A stretch of 64,000 nt of DNA from Cordia subcordata (Eukaryota > Streptophyta > Magnoliopsida > Boraginales > Cordiaceae): positions 5,679,001-5,743,000 of the forward strand of contig JAPTOF010000016.1 of assembly GCA_028554755.1 (NCBI GenBank). The letters are read 5' to 3'. Of the stretch, positions 46,301-60,071 are shown piece after piece. The translations under genes were made by a program, and so were the position numbers. How positions within the stretch are numbered: the stretch's first letter is position 1; each line of letters opens with the position of its first letter. Below the pieces are notes generated by a model. That model ran no database searches. It had not been told where the DNA came from and saw nothing but the letters and a program-made list of their open reading frames with translations.

Positions 46301-48324
46301 CCAACTCTACTTCTCTTCCGATTAAGCAAACTGAAGATGAAGTCCAAGAAGAAAATCTTTTCCGTATTTCTTCCCAAATTACTTTTCAAAAATGGCGTAC
46401 TTTTATTACACTTGTTATTAACAATCAAGTTTCTTTTACGTTTATTGCATTAATTGATTCAGGTGCGGATCTTAATTGTATTCAAGAAGGTTTAATTCCA
46501 ACAAAATATTTTGATAAATCTTCTGAAAAAATGTCTGCCGCAAATGGATCAAGTTTGAAAATCAAATATCGTCTTTCTAATGTTCATATTTGTAAAGATG
46601 GTGTTTGTATCAAAACAAGTTTTATTATTATTCGTAATCTCAACACTCCAATCATTCTTGGATCCCCTTTTTTGGATTTAATCAAACCATTTTCAGTGTC
46701 AAGTGAGGGTATTCAAACAAATTTACTTTCTCAAAGTGTTCTTTTCAACTTCATTGATTCCCCTAGAGTTAAGGACCTTAATATGCTTAAGGACCTTTCC
46801 CTTGAGAAAAAACTCAATTTGATCCAATGTAAAACTCAACAAATTAATTTTCTCAAACAAGATCTTGAGTTTGCTAGGATCACTTCAAAAATTGAATCAT
46901 CTGATTTTCAAAATCAAGTCTCCTCTTTTCAAAACCAACTCAAATCAGAAGTTTGCTCTTCCATCCCCAATGCTTTTTGGAAACGCAAAACACATGAGGT
47001 ATCTTTGCCTTATGTTTCTGATTTCAATGATTCCATGATTCCAACAAAAGCGCGTCCCATCCAGATGAACCAGGATACGCTCCAGTACTGCAAACAGGAG
47101 ATTCAAGACCTCCTCAACAAAGGACTTATCCGACCAAGCAAAAGTCCATGGAGTTGCACAGCGTTCTACGTTCAGAAAGCTTCTGAAATCGAACGAGGAA
47201 CCCCTAGGATGATCATCAACTACAAACCTCTCAACAGTGCACTTCAATGGATTCGTTATCCATTACCCAACAAACGCGATCTTCTCAAATGATTGGTCAA
47301 CGCGAAGATCTTCTCAACATTCGACATGAAGGGTGCATATAATCAAATTCAAATCAAGGAAGCAGACCGGTACAAGACTGCATTCAACGTCCCGTTTGGT
47401 CAATATGAATGGAACGTTATGCCTTTCGGTCTCAAGAATGCCCCCTTTGAATTTCAAAAAATTATGAATGATATTTTTAATCCTTTCTCAACATTTTCTA
47501 TTGTTTATATTGATGATGTTCTTATTTTTTCTGACAGCATTCATCAACATTGGAAGCATCTATATACATTTGTGCATCTCATTAAAACAAATGGATTAGT
47601 TGTTTCTGCATCAAAAATCAAGCTTTTCAAAACAAACATTAGGTTTTTAGGCCACAACATCACACAAGGCACTATCATTCCCATAGATAGAAGCCTAGAG
47701 TTTGCGTCTAAATTCCCTTATGAGATCTAGGACAAAACTCAACTTCAAAGATTTTTAGGTTGTCTCAACTATGTCTTTGAGTTCTGCCAAGAACTCACCA
47801 AAATCGCAAAACCCCTGTACAAGCGTCTCTCAAAAAATCCTCCAGCCTAATCAGACCAATACACCAACACTGTCAAGCTTCTCAAACAGAAAGCAAGGAC
47901 ACTTCCTTGTTTAGGTCTTCCTCATCCTCAGGCCTACTAAATTGTCGAAACCGATGCCTCCGAACAAGGTTTTGGTGGCATTCTCAAACAGCGTCTTTCC
48001 CCACAATATCCAGATCAACTTGTTCGTTTTACCTCAGGCTTCTGGAACCCAACACAACAGAATTATAGTACTATAAAAAAGGAAATTTTATCTATAGTGC
48101 TATGTATCACAAAATTTCAAGATGATCTTTTAAATCAAAAATTTCTTTTAAAAATTGATTGTAAAGCTGCCAAAGATGTTTTGCAAAAAGATGTCAAAAA
48201 CCTGGCTTCAAAACAAATTTTTGCAAGATGGCAAGCTCTTCTTTCAATTTTTGATTTTGATATTGAATTCATCAAAGGAGAGTCAAATTCCCTTCCTGAC
48301 TTCCTTACAAGAGAATTTTTGTAG
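43307..48324 (+). pseudogene. Viral ORF1 of segment C, one frame with twelve stop codons
   Basis: From 43307 to the natural TAG at 48322-48324 the viral text stays in a single frame. Order: MP C-terminal part, CP, zinc knuckle (45700-45741), protease DSGAD (46456-46470), RT with FDMKGAYNQI and YIDDV (47506-47520), and RNase H (from about 47940, with ETDASEQGFGG). Internal stops are at 43408, 43474, 44443, 45046, 45211, 45514, 46033, 46288, 47290, 47728, 47848 and 47938. The fourth zinc ligand is changed from Cys to Tyr (codon 45739). It is not functional. Confidence 0.88.
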
Positions 48325-48344
48325 GGAAAGCAACATCAACAATA

Positions 48345-49601
48345 ATGTCTTCGTCCAAGGACAAAGGCAAGGGTAAGGCAACATCCTCAACAAAGACGCC
48401 TCCACAATCAAAAAGTTGGTATTCAATGAGTACAGCATCAATGGCGTCAGCCCAATCCTCAACCACACCTCAACAAAAAACCGTTCCCATTTCAACATCA
48501 AATACTTTCACCCCCTTGAGAACATTTTCTCAAGCCACTCAACAATCACCCTCAACACCTTCACAAGCTTCACCACAATCAAACACACCTCCTCAAAAAA
48601 GCCAATATGTCCCACGGATATCCCTCAAAATCTCATGGATTGAAAAAGAGTTCTTCAACATTAAGGAGCCATGGAAACTCCTTCAAGAACTTTCCTTTCC
48701 TTTCTACTTCCCAAATCAACATAACCAAAAGACCCAGGTGTTCTATGAGTTCATCTTAGTAGACACTGACTCCATCAATGTGACCCACAACAAAGACAAA
48801 AACAACATGGTAACCCATTCAAAACTCCAGATCAAGCGGATCATCACTCCTGCTGAATGGATTGCCACCCACAAGACCCTTCAGTCTTGTCAACAGTTTT
48901 CGAAAAAGTTTTCTCCTTCAGGTTTCAACTATTGGGATTATGTTGAAGCTTGGTCAAAAATCTTGTATTTTCAAAATAAATCCCATCAACATTCTTGGTT
49001 TATTTTCTTTTCTAATCAATTTGATATTTCAAAAACCCCAGTTTGGTTTCTGCGAAACTGGTGGCACAATTTTGGTGGAATTGAAGGAATTCTTCCTCCT
49101 TCGATTCTATCTTATTTTCAACATTTTCAAAAATCTTTCAAAACCCCCGATAAATGGAGATTTTTTGATCCTCTATTTATCTTTTATTTTCACTTCAACA
49201 TTGCTTGGATTCTATCTTGGGATCTTAGCATTTTCAATGACGGCAAGGAACCACTATCACTTTGCAGAGCATTCAAGATCAAGTGGTGGGACAAGTTCAA
49301 TTGTTCAAAAATCTCAACACAAGTGGTTCAACAATGGTTCAAAGACCACCCAAAGGCCTGGAATCAAGGCGTCTAACAGCAGTCCCAGTTCCTTCTGCGC
49401 AAGAATCAGTTGCAGGTGCAGTTGGCACAGGCAACAAATCCAAAAGAAATCTCCAGGCTCATCAAGGAGCTCAACAAAGAATTTCAAGACCCGGGAGAAG
49501 AGTCGGATGATTCGACCCAAAGCCCGGATCCAAGCCCGGATCAGAATGAGGATCCAGATTTTGGTCTGGATGACATCAACGTCGACTCCCAAGCGTTCTG
49601 A
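48345..49601 (+). pseudogene. Viral ORF2 of segment C, one internal stop
   Basis: ATG at 48345, 20 bases after the ORF1 stop. 343 codons are open to a TAA at 49374, then the same frame continues to 49601 and ends in DINVDSQAF as in segment B. It shares the Ser/Thr/Pro-rich start, the Trp/Phe-rich core (WFLRNWWHNFGGIEG) and the acidic tail. The single stop replaces a Gln codon. It has a few extra residues in the low-complexity part compared with B. Confidence 0.8.
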
Positions 49602-49862
49602 TCCAGTCAACATCAACAACAGGGAGATTCTGAAGGCCCGACAACAAAGCAAGCGGGTACACCGGCTTTCGGTGCAAAAGTGACACGCGTCCTCAGCTTT
49701 TGTCATCTCAACATCAACTTTCGGCGAAAATGGTTCACGCGTTCAACTATTCCACAACTTTTGACAACATCAACAGTGAAGATTCCTGACGACATCATTA
49801 GTCAATAGGAATCCAATGTAGCTTTAGGACTATTTTCTTTTGTTCTTTTTCTTTTCTCCAGT

Positions 49863-49872
49863 CTATTTAAGG
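49863..49872 (+). promoter_or_regulatory. Viral pregenomic RNA promoter TATA box, segment C
   Basis: CTATTTAAGG, followed by AATAAA at 49985-49990. The segment ends about 100 bases later without the primer site. Confidence 0.55.
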
Positions 49873-49984
49873 CTGAGTCTTTTGTATATTCGTTAGGAGT
49901 TGGATAGAAGAGTGAAAGCACCTGTATATTATGTGTTTACATTTCTGTACTTCCGCTTCCTCTTGTATCATCTTGTTCAATATC

Positions 49985-49990
49985 AATAAA
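49985..49990 (+). terminator. Poly(A) signal of segment C
   Basis: AATAAA in TATCAATAAACAAC, 112 bases after the TATA motif. Confidence 0.5.
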
Positions 49991-50090
49991 CAACAAATTT
50001 TCCCAACAGGTTTGCCCTCAACTTTATTTTCAATATCAATTTATTTTCTTCATTATTTCAACATCTTTATTATTTTGATTCTGTCCTGGG

Positions 50091-51160
<1,070 letters not shown>

Positions 51161-51254
51161 TCAACAGGTTTGCTCTCAACTTAATTTCCATATCAACTTA
51201 ATTTCTGAATATCTTATCAATTTGTTTATTTATCATTCTGTCCTGGGTTGTTCC

Positions 51255-51267
51255 TGGTATCAGAGCC
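51255..51267 (+). other. tRNA-Met primer binding site, segment E
   Basis: TGGTATCAGAGCC followed by C instead of A. It matches plant initiator tRNA-Met except for the last base of the 14-base motif. Confidence 0.8.
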
Positions 51268-51442
51268 CAGTTAGTTATTTGTCTTGCTAATTCAACATCT
51301 GTTCGTGTTCCTTCAAGTGAGTGTATAGTTACCAGATTACATATAGTCGCGTAGTGTAAGACCTGGTGAGCCGAGAGAGAGGCGTTTAGGGCAGTGTAAA
51401 ACGTTGACCGTGACCGTGTAACCAACATTCATTTGCATCAAC

Positions 51443-53135
51443 ATGGACAGGCTTTGGAAAAGCCATTCAAATAAACAACTTGCTTCTGCATCTAGCATCA
51501 ACTCAAGTAGTGTGTTTAAATAAACAAAAAGAAAAATTTTTAGAAATTCAACAACATCTTTCAGATTGGACTTTGCCAGAAGTTCCAGTCTCTCAAGTTT
51601 ACAAAACCCATACCTTTGATTTTTCAACAAGTTACCAAATCAACACGGTTGAACAGACGATGAGTGTGAACGAGCCTGTTCAGTCAATTCAACTTCTTTC
51701 TCCAAAAGCCATCAACAAGCATGCACAAAAATACAACTTCCTGCATATAGGTTTAGTCATTGTTGCAGTCAAACCATTGACTAGAGATGGTCTCAACAAC
51801 TCAGTTCTTTTATGTCTTCGTGATCCACGTCACCAAAATTATGCTGATTCTTTGTTAGGCACAGTTGTAACCAGTCTTTCAAAAGGACCAGTATTTTTCA
51901 ATTGTTACCCAAATTTTTCTGTTGCACTTCATTGTCCAGGTACACCAAAAGTATTAACTTTGGACATGAAAACAAGTGGTTTCAACATGGATCCCAACAT
52001 TGTTTCTTTGGTTGTCATTTATCGTGTTCATTACAAGGTTATGAAAACTATTTTGAACCCAAAAGCGTTGAAAACTGACACCAAAGGGGAAACTCTTCCT
52101 TTGTAAACAACATTTGAAAATAACAAGGGGCTAACTTTCGTTCCAAAGGCGATCAAATGGCACGAGACCGAGATCCCGATGGAATGGATGATTCTAAATC
52201 CAACACCAACTTTGCCGTAACAACACGACGACCTCGCCTCCATTGAGCAACATCAGGATGGCACAGTCGAGATCAAGTTCAACGGTCAAGAAAAAATCAA
52301 GTTTAGTACTTCTGACTTTGAATCGGTTAGGAGATCTACTTTTTTCTGTTCTTCCAGACTCATTTCTGAACCTGAATATCCCTTCTAACATGCTCCTGAT
52401 TGTCCTTTTCATCATGAGCGTTCAAAATCCAACATCCCCCTTGGTATAGTGGAAACTGTACCAATGCCTCAAAATATATATGCCCAACAACTGAACATGT
52501 CACCAACAGCCAGTGATGGGGTAGGACCCTCTTCGTCAACAAAAAATCTTTTTATGGTTAACACAGAATTCAAAATTGATTTTCCTTTCCTCAAAATAGA
52601 TTTCAACTCTTCTCAAAATAAGGAAAAAAGAAATTGGTTTCTTCAACATTTTTCAAGGTCTCAAAAAGATGAAATTCATGAAGAATTTTATCATTTTATG
52701 CATCAAAATAAAATCACTCTTCCTTTTTTCCAGTGGTTTGAAATGTTTGCCACAGCTCAAGAAATTGATTTTTCTTTTTCAACAAATCTTCAAATGGTTT
52801 CTTCTTCAACAAATAAATGGTTGCTTTCGGATCAGAAGACAACAGTTGATTCTAAAAGACGTCCATTTCAAAACATCCAACTTTCCTTTGAAAACTTCCC
52901 AATTCCTGCGTCTCCAATCAAAGGACCCTCTACTTCTTTAGATTTATCTAAGGAAACAACAGTTAAGGAGACTAACAAGATAATTGAACAAAATAATTTC
53001 ACTAATCAATATCTTGATTCTATTGGTTCTCAACTTGACAAAATCGAAGCTTTTGTTTCAAAAGACCCCGTTCCAACAAGACCTTCTTCAACTTCTTCAA
53101 TAATTCCTCCTCCTATCATCAAGCCTTTCTCACTA
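51443..53135 (+). pseudogene. Broken viral ORF1 of segment E (MP and start of CP)
   Basis: ATG at 51443 (MDRLWKSHSNK). One extra T near 51511-51516 shifts the frame. It is then open through the MP core (TLDMKTSGFNMDPNIVSL) to a TAA at 52104. More stops lie near 52217 and 52387, and a 233-codon stretch of CP N-terminal sequence runs to the junction at 53135. Not functional. Confidence 0.8.
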
Positions 53136-54034
53136 CCCAGGACAGAATGATAAATAAACAAATTGATAAGATATTCAGAAATTAAGTTGATATGGAAAAT
53201 AAGTTGAGAGCAAACCTGTTGAAAGAAAATGTTGTTTATTGAGTCTTCAAAGAAGATACATTGAGAGAAAGCGGAAGTACAGAAATGTAAACACTCAAAT
53301 AGTATGTACATTCTTCTATCCAACTTCTAACCTCTACCTAATGTACAAAAGGTTCAGCCTTAAATAGACCGAGAAAAGGAAATGAAAAAGAAAAAGAAAA
53401 ATAAGAGGTCCTATTCGACCTTGGATTCCTATCGACTAATGATGCCGCTGGGAATCTGAACTGTTGATGTTGACAAAAGTTGTTGAACAGTTGTACGCGT
53501 GAACTCCTTTCGCCGAAAGTTGGTGTACCCGCTGCTTTGCTGTCGGGCGCGTGTTGGAATCTCCCTGTTGATGATGTTGACTGGATCAGAATACCTGGGA
53601 GTCGACGTTGATGTCATCCAGACCAAAATTTGGATCCTCATTCTGATCTGGGCTTGGATCCGGGCTTTGGGTCGAATCATTCGACTCTTCTCCCGGGTCT
53701 TGAAATTCTTTGTTGAGCTCCCTAATGAGTCTTGAGATCTCCTTAGGGTTTGTTGCATGGGCCAGTTGCGCCTGCAATTAATTTTTGCGCAGGAGAAACT
53801 GAGACTGATGTTGGACGCCTTGATTCCAGGCCTCTGGGTGGTCTTTGAACCATCGCTGGACCACCTGTGTGTTGACTTTTGATTGATCAAATTTGTCCCC
53901 CCATTTGATGCGAAATGCTCTGCAGAAGGATGGCGGCTCCTTGTCGTCGTTGAAAATGCTAAGATCCCATGACAGAATCCAAGCTATGTTGAAATGAAAG
54001 TAAAAGATAAATAGAGGGTCAAAAAATCTCCATT
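53136..54034 (-). mobile_element. Endogenous pararetrovirus segment F (ORF2 C-terminal half plus 3' region), inverted
   Basis: Minus-strand reading gives the second half of ORF2, then the 3' region with TATA (53358-53367) and the poly(A) signal area. It ends at the pre-primer leader (CTGTCCTGGG). Its left 190 bases (53140-53330) are an inverted near-identical copy of 54035-54225, the start of segment G. F is therefore the loop of a large inverted repeat. Confidence 0.8.
53586..54034 (-). pseudogene. ORF2 C-terminal fragment of segment F
   Basis: It begins at KWRFFDPLFIFYFHFNIAWI and ends DINVDSQVF, with a TAA at 53778-53780 replacing a Gln codon (NQLQ in segment B). The N-terminal 260 or so residues are absent. 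This third ORF2 copy shows that the Trp/Phe-rich core and acidic tail are stable across both sublineages. Confidence 0.75.
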
Positions 54035-54235
54035 TAGAAGTTGGATAGAAGAGTGTACATACTGTTTGAGTGTTTACATTTCTGTACTTCCGCTTTCTCT
54101 CATTGTATCTTCTTTGAAGACTCAATAAACAACATTTTCTTTCAACAGGTTTGCTCTCAACTTAATTTCCATATCAACTTAATTTCTGAATATCTTATCA
54201 ATTTGTTTATTTATCATTCTGTCCTGGGTTGTTCC

Positions 54236-54249
54236 TGGTATCAGAGCCA
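54236..54249 (+). other. tRNA-Met primer binding site, segment G
   Basis: TGGTATCAGAGCCA, the full 14-base match to plant initiator tRNA-Met. It is 175 bases before the ORF1 ATG. Confidence 0.85.
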
Positions 54250-54423
54250 AGTCAGTTATTTGTCTTGCCAATTCAACATCTGTTCGTGTTCCTTCAAGTG
54301 AGTGTATAGTTACCAGATTACATATAGTCGCGTAGTGTAAGACCTGGTGAGCCGAGAGAGAGGCGTTTAGGGCAGTGTAAATCGTTGACCGTGACCGTGT
54401 AACCAACATTCATTTGCATCAAC

Positions 54424-57400
54424 ATGGATAGGTTTTGGAAAAGCCATTCAAATAAAAAACTTGCTTCTGCATCTAGCATCAACTCAAGTAGTGTGTTAAA
54501 TAAACAAAAGGAAAAATTTTCAGAAATTCAACAACCGAACATGTCACCAACAGCCAATGATATGGTAGGACCCTCTTCGTCAACAAAAAATCTTTTTATG
54601 GTTAATACAGAATTCAAAATTGATTTTCCTTTCCTCAAAACATATTTCAACTCTTCTCAAAATGACGAAAAAAGAAATTGGTTTCTTCAACATTTTTCAA
54701 GGTCTCAAAAAGATGAAATTCACGAAGAATTTTATCATTTTATGCGTCAAAATAAAATCACTCTTCCTTTTTTCCAGTGGTTTGAAATGTTTGTCGCTTC
54801 TTCTTCAACTTCTTTAATAATTCCTCCTCCTATCATCAAGCCTTTCTCACTTCCCTTAGAAGTTAAGCTCAAAGAAGATCGGAATGCTGATGTTTTGCGG
54901 AAAGTAGAGCAACAGATTCAAATCCTCCAATCTCTTTCGCACAAAGGTAAGGATAAGGTTGTTCCAGATACCCCTTCTCCTCAAGTAGTGGCTTCCAAAT
55001 CAGTCATTCAACCACCAATGACACATCCTCCTCCTTCATCTTCTTCTCAGCTTCCAAGATTCATCTCTGAGATGGCTAATAAGTCTTCAGAGACTCCTTC
55101 TTCACATCAACACAAATCTGTTGCAGTCATCAATCATAATTCGGATCAAGAATCTTCCTCTGATTCTGATTCATCCATTACTACAATAGAAAATCAATTT
55201 GTTCAACAAGAATCCCTTCCTCAACTTCAAGCTATTATCAACAAACCTCGTTATTATCTCGTTCAAAATTATTATCCTCAATCAACTCCTGTCGATATTG
55301 GCTTCAAAGAGCGCGAATCATTTGTTCAAAATTCTTACTCTGACGGCGTTCTTTACCAGTGGAATATCAACGGCAGAAGTGAGTACGAAATACTCAATCT
55401 CCTTCAAGAAATGACAATGGCGTCCAATGTCTTCAAAATTCATAACAAAACGGACCAACACGTCACAAAATTACTCGTTGGCGGATTCACTGGTATTCTC
55501 AAAGGATGGTGGGAAAATTATCTCACTGAAGAACAGTGCCAGGGAATCTACACCGCAATTCAAAAGGATCAAGCTGGCAATGCAATTCTCAACGAACAGG
55601 GCCAGATGATCTCAGACGCTACCAACACTCTCTTTTCAACAATCGCAATCCATTTTATCGGCGGATCTGAATCACTCCAAGAAAAGAGTCTTGAAACTCT
55701 TTCCAATCTTAGGTGCAAAACCCTTAGGGACTTTCGATGGTACAAAGATACCTTCCTCACTAGGGTTATGCTCAGATCTGACTGCCAACATTCCTTCTGG
55801 AAAGAAAAATTTCTTTTCGGACTTCCTCCCCTCTTTGCAAAAAAGGTCAGAACCAAAATCTGCAATCAACATGGTGGTTATATCCCTTATGATCACCTTT
55901 CATATGGTCAACTCATTGCATCCATCAATCAAACAGGTTTGGAGCTCTGCACAGATCTTCGTATCAAAAATCAAATGGATCGACAACAGCTTACAACACG
56001 TAAAGAGCTTGGGAATTTCTGTGAACAATTTGGATACCAACCTCTTCACAAACCTCAGCCTTCTCCAAGAAAACCCAAACACAAATCTTTTCCCAAAAAC
56101 AAATCCTTTCAACCCTACTCAAAATATTCAAACTATTCAAAATACCGCAAGTACAAAAAATACCAAAAACCCCGGTTCTCCAAATTAAAATTCTATTCAA
56201 AACCCAACAAAAACACCAAACAATCCAAAAAATCCCCAGTTTGTTACAAATGTGGTAAACCAGGGCATTTCTCAAACCAGTGCAAGTTCAAGGCAAAGCT
56301 GAATGAACTTCAAATGGATGAAGAGATCCAGCAGTAGCTTTTCAACATTCTCAACAATTCATCCTCATCATCAGAAGAAGAATTCCAACTCGATGAGCGC
56401 GACAACAACTACTCTGATGACTCATCTTCTTCCTCTTCTTCTCCTCCAATCCTTTCAAAAAACTGCATGTGCGATTCCTGCAGTAAGCCAAAACTCAAAC
56501 TCAATGTTATCACCTCCTCTTCCTCTTCAACTCTCTCTGATCAGCTTATCCAATTTGCTACTCATCTCGATTCTCCTAAAAAACAATTGGAGTATCTTTA
56601 GGCGATCAAGGATTTGCTCTCTCAAGACAAGACTGAAGAAGCTCAACAGACAACTCAACTCGCGGAGCCTACAGAACCCTACGATCTTCAAAGGATTCTG
56701 AAAAAACAACATTCGAGGACTCCACTTCCACAGCCTTCCATTCAAGACCTTCAACATGAAATCAACTCTCTCAAAAAGGAGCTTTCAGATCTTAAATCTG
56801 AAGTTCGTTAAATCAAATCAATCCTTTCTTCCCAACCTTCTTCCTCCAGCTCAATTTCTCTTCCAACACAGCAAGCTGAAGATAAGGTCCAAGAAGAAAA
56901 TCTTTTCCGTATTTCTTCCCAAATTACTTTTCAAAAATGGCGTACGTTTATTACTCTTGTTATCAACAATCAAGTTTCTTTTACGTTTATTGCATTAATT
57001 GATTCAGGTGCGAACCTCAACTGTATTCAAGAAGGTTTAATTCCAACAAAATATTTTGATAAATCTTCTGAAAAAATGTCTGCCGCAAATGGATCAAGTT
57101 TGAAAATCAAATATCGTCTTTCTAATGTTCATATTTGTAGAGATGGTGTTTGTATCAAAACAAGTTTTATTGGTATCCGCAACCTCAACACTCCAATCAT
57201 CCTTGGATCACCCTTTCTCGATTTGATCAAACCATTTTCAGTTTCAAGTGAGGGTATTCAAACAACTTTGCTTTCTCAAAGCATTATTTTCAACTTTATT
57301 GATTCTCCTATAGCTAAGGACCTTAATATGCTTAAGGACCTTTCCCTTGAGAAAAAACTCAATTTGATCCAACGCAAAACTCAACAAATCAATTTTCTCA

Positions 57401-58362
57401 AAGAGGATCTTGAGTTTGCCAAGATCACTTCAAAAATCCAATCCCCAGATTTCCAACATCAAATCTCCTCTTTTCAAAAACAACTTGAATCAGAAGTTTG
57501 CTCTTCCATTCCAAATGCTTTTTGGCAGCGCAAAACACATGAGGTATCTTTGCCTTATGTTTTTGATTTCAACAACTCCATGATCCCAACCAAAGCGCGT
57601 CCCATCCAAATGAACCAGGATACGCTCCAATACTGCAAACAGGAGATTCAAGACCTTCTCACCAAGGGACTCATCAGACTTAGCAAAAGTCCATGGAGCT
57701 GTGCAACGTTCTATGTTCATAAAGCATCTGAAATCGAACGAGGAACTCCTAGGATGGTCATCAACTACAAAGCCCTCAACAGTGCACTCCGATGGATTCG
57801 ATATCCATTGCCCAACAAACGCGATCTTCTCAAACTACTCGTCAACGCGAAGATCTTTTCAACATTCGACATGAAGGGTGTGTATAATCAAATCAAAATC
57901 TGCGAAGAAGACCGATACAAAATCGTATTCAACGTCCCGTTTGGCAAGTATGAATGGAACGTCATGCCTTTTGGTCTAAAAAACGCCCCATCTGAATTTC
58001 AAAAAATCATGAATGACATTTTTAATCCTTACTCAACATTTTCCATTGTTTATATTGACGATGTTCTTATTTTTTCTGACAACATTCATCAACATTGGAA
58101 GTATCTGCATACATTTGTGCATCTCATCAAAACAAATGGTCTAGTTGTTTCTGCATCAAAAATCAAACTTTTCAAAAACAAACATTAGGTTTTTAGGACA
58201 CAATATCACACAAGGCACTATCATTCCCATTGATAGGAGTCTAGAGTTTACGTCCAAGTTCCCTGATGAAATCAAAGACAAAACCCAACTTCAAAGGTTC
58301 TTAGGTTGTCTCAATTATGTCTCAGAGTTTTGCCAAGACCTTACCAAAACAGCAAAACCTTT
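54424..58362 (+). pseudogene. Viral ORF1 of segment G, least decayed frame but MP-deleted
   Basis: ATG at 54424. 637 codons are open to a TAG at 56335, including the intact zinc knuckle CYKCGKPGHFSNQC (56242-56283) and a basic Lys/Tyr-rich stretch before it. Further stops are only at 56599 (TAG) and 56809 (TAA), all in one frame. The protease motif reads DSGAN (57001-57015), where D, C and B have DSGAD. RT is open from 57076 with FDMKGVYNQI and YIDDV (58051-58065). An extra A near 58172 shifts the frame. RNase H is lost behind the LTR at 58363. Confidence 0.85.
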
Positions 58363-59059
58363 TGATGAGTTGTGATCTGGTGTGTGTTTGCATTGCCATT
58401 TACTTATATTTTAGAGATGTTGAATGCTTATAATGATGCACTAGTGTAGTACTCTTGATAGGAATTGGCTTAAGCGTAAACAACTATGCATAGTGAGTTT
58501 AAGAGATAAAATGCAACACTAATAGCTTATTTTCAATGATTCAGGTGACTTTGGGTTAAGATAAAAATTGACCAATGAAAGGTGATGAAGATAGGACATG
58601 CACGGGTCTAAAGGAGAAGACTAAAGGCCGAAATGACGAAAAATTGGATGAAGGAAGTCAGCCGAACGCTAAGGAAGAATAGCCGGTCAGAGAGCCCTTA
58701 AAGAAAGCCGGTCGACCGGCTATGCGCGAATTTATAAATAAAGCCCGATGCGGAGCAGAAAACACAGAGTTTTTACACACACTTCACACCTATTCTCACA
58801 CACACTTAACCCTATTCCCTAGCCGCCTCACACACCCTTTTCACATACTTTTCACGAAGAACCAAGCTTCGTTGGAGGATTCAAACGCTTTGGAATCAAG
58901 ATTGTTTACAAGCTGTGTTCTAAAATCGCTAGGATGAAAGGGGAGTTTCGTTATATCTCTTTCATTCTATTTTCTATTATGTCTGAGTAGGCTTGTATAG
59001 GGTGATTAAACTTATGTAATGGGTTAATTTTATACTCTTATGATATGGGATATGATGGC

Positions 59060-59107
<48 letters not shown>

Positions 59108-60047
59108 TTGATTTGTTTTGTTTAATTGGGTGTTTTTTCATTCATGTCTATGTGTTTGATAAAATACCTAGATGAGTACATATATATTAATTGAAGTTTG
59201 TTTGTTACTAAACACATCTAATCCATGTTGTACTCATGTCTATGTGTTTATACATGGATGTTATGAAGTGGGTAGTGCTTTTATTCATGTCTATATGCGT
59301 ATTTGCATGCCTAGTAACAAGCATAATTCCAATATCACGTGTATGAATGTTAGTCAAATCCTGATGTAGTGATCTTAGAATGACGGAGTATAATTTAGGG
59401 CTAATCTAGGTCGAGTTTCCTTTGGCTTTAAATCCAGCCAATAGGTTTCAGGATAGATTTAGTCGACCTTAGCAACACTAGGTCTTGGCTTTAAACCCAG
59501 CCAACGGTTTAGGTACTAGGGTAGGTTCATTCTAAGCCACCTAGGAAGTTAGTCAGTCCCTCTTGAGGCCCTAGGTCATAAGGACCACGCCGTAGCTCTA
59601 CGAGACGTCGCCTAGGGACGGACCCGCACCGAGTCCTAGGGGAAATCAGGACACTAACTAACAACCTAGTTAAGAGCACTTTTGATAGTTAGCCATCATC
59701 CCTTAATCCCATAACATTTGAGTATGGAGTTACCCATTCATAAGTCCAAGTCACCCTAATTCCTTTCCAATTGTTAGTTTCTTCTTAATCAACCTGCGTC
59801 CCTTTTTGTTTTTATTCATAGTTTAGTTTTCTTTCATTTACTTAGAACTCCCGACAATCCAAACCTTCACAAGAAAAAGTACACTTAGTTTAGATCTTTC
59901 TTTTTAGCTCTTTTAGGACACCAAGCATAGGATACATTCACGATATTCACGCCTCCCTGTGGTTCGACACCCGCACTCGTAAACACTGTATTGCACGATC
60001 CGTACGCTTGTGGGTCTTTTAAAACTTGCACTCGTAAGAAGACACCA
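58363..60047 (+). repeat. 5' LTR of the Athila-like element
   Basis: It starts TGATGAGTTGTG and ends near GACACCA, a few bases before the primer site, giving about 1.68 kb (the 3' end is uncertain by a few bases). It contains a TATA box (TATAAATA, 58733-58740) and a TA microsatellite (about 59062-59104). The second LTR is outside the window, so age cannot be estimated. Confidence 0.65.
58733..58740 (+). promoter_or_regulatory. TATA box in the LTR
   Basis: TATAAATA in a GC-richer setting (GCGCGAATT before, AAGCCCGATG after), about 370 bases into the LTR. A plausible U3/R boundary promoter. Confidence 0.45.
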
Positions 60048-60053
60048 AGTTTT

Positions 60054-60071
60054 TGGCGCCGTTGCCGGGGA
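60054..60071 (+). other. tRNA-Asp primer binding site
   Basis: TGGCGCCGTTGCCGGGGA is the complement of the 3' end of plant tRNA-Asp. This is the usual primer of Athila-type elements, and the preceding CCAAGTTT is also typical. Confidence 0.9.

Larger units (their letters stand above)
51161..53135 (+). mobile_element. Endogenous pararetrovirus segment E (leader, MP, CP N-terminal part)
   Basis: It starts with the region upstream of the primer site (TCAACAGGTTTGCTCTC), then the primer site, leader, full-length MP and the start of CP. It stops at 53135 in AAGCCTTTCTCACTA, where an inverted piece (segment F) is joined. Sublineage 2. Confidence 0.8.
54035..58362 (+). mobile_element. Endogenous pararetrovirus segment G (leader to RT), cut by a retrotransposon
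   Basis: It starts just downstream of the promoter (GAAGTTGGATAG), then the poly(A) signal, primer site, leader and ORF1 to the end of RT. There are two internal deletions. One (near 54535) removes almost all of MP at a shared CAACAAC. The other (near 54797) removes part of the CP N-terminal region. At 58362 viral text stops and an Athila-like LTR begins. Sublineage 2. Confidence 0.85.
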
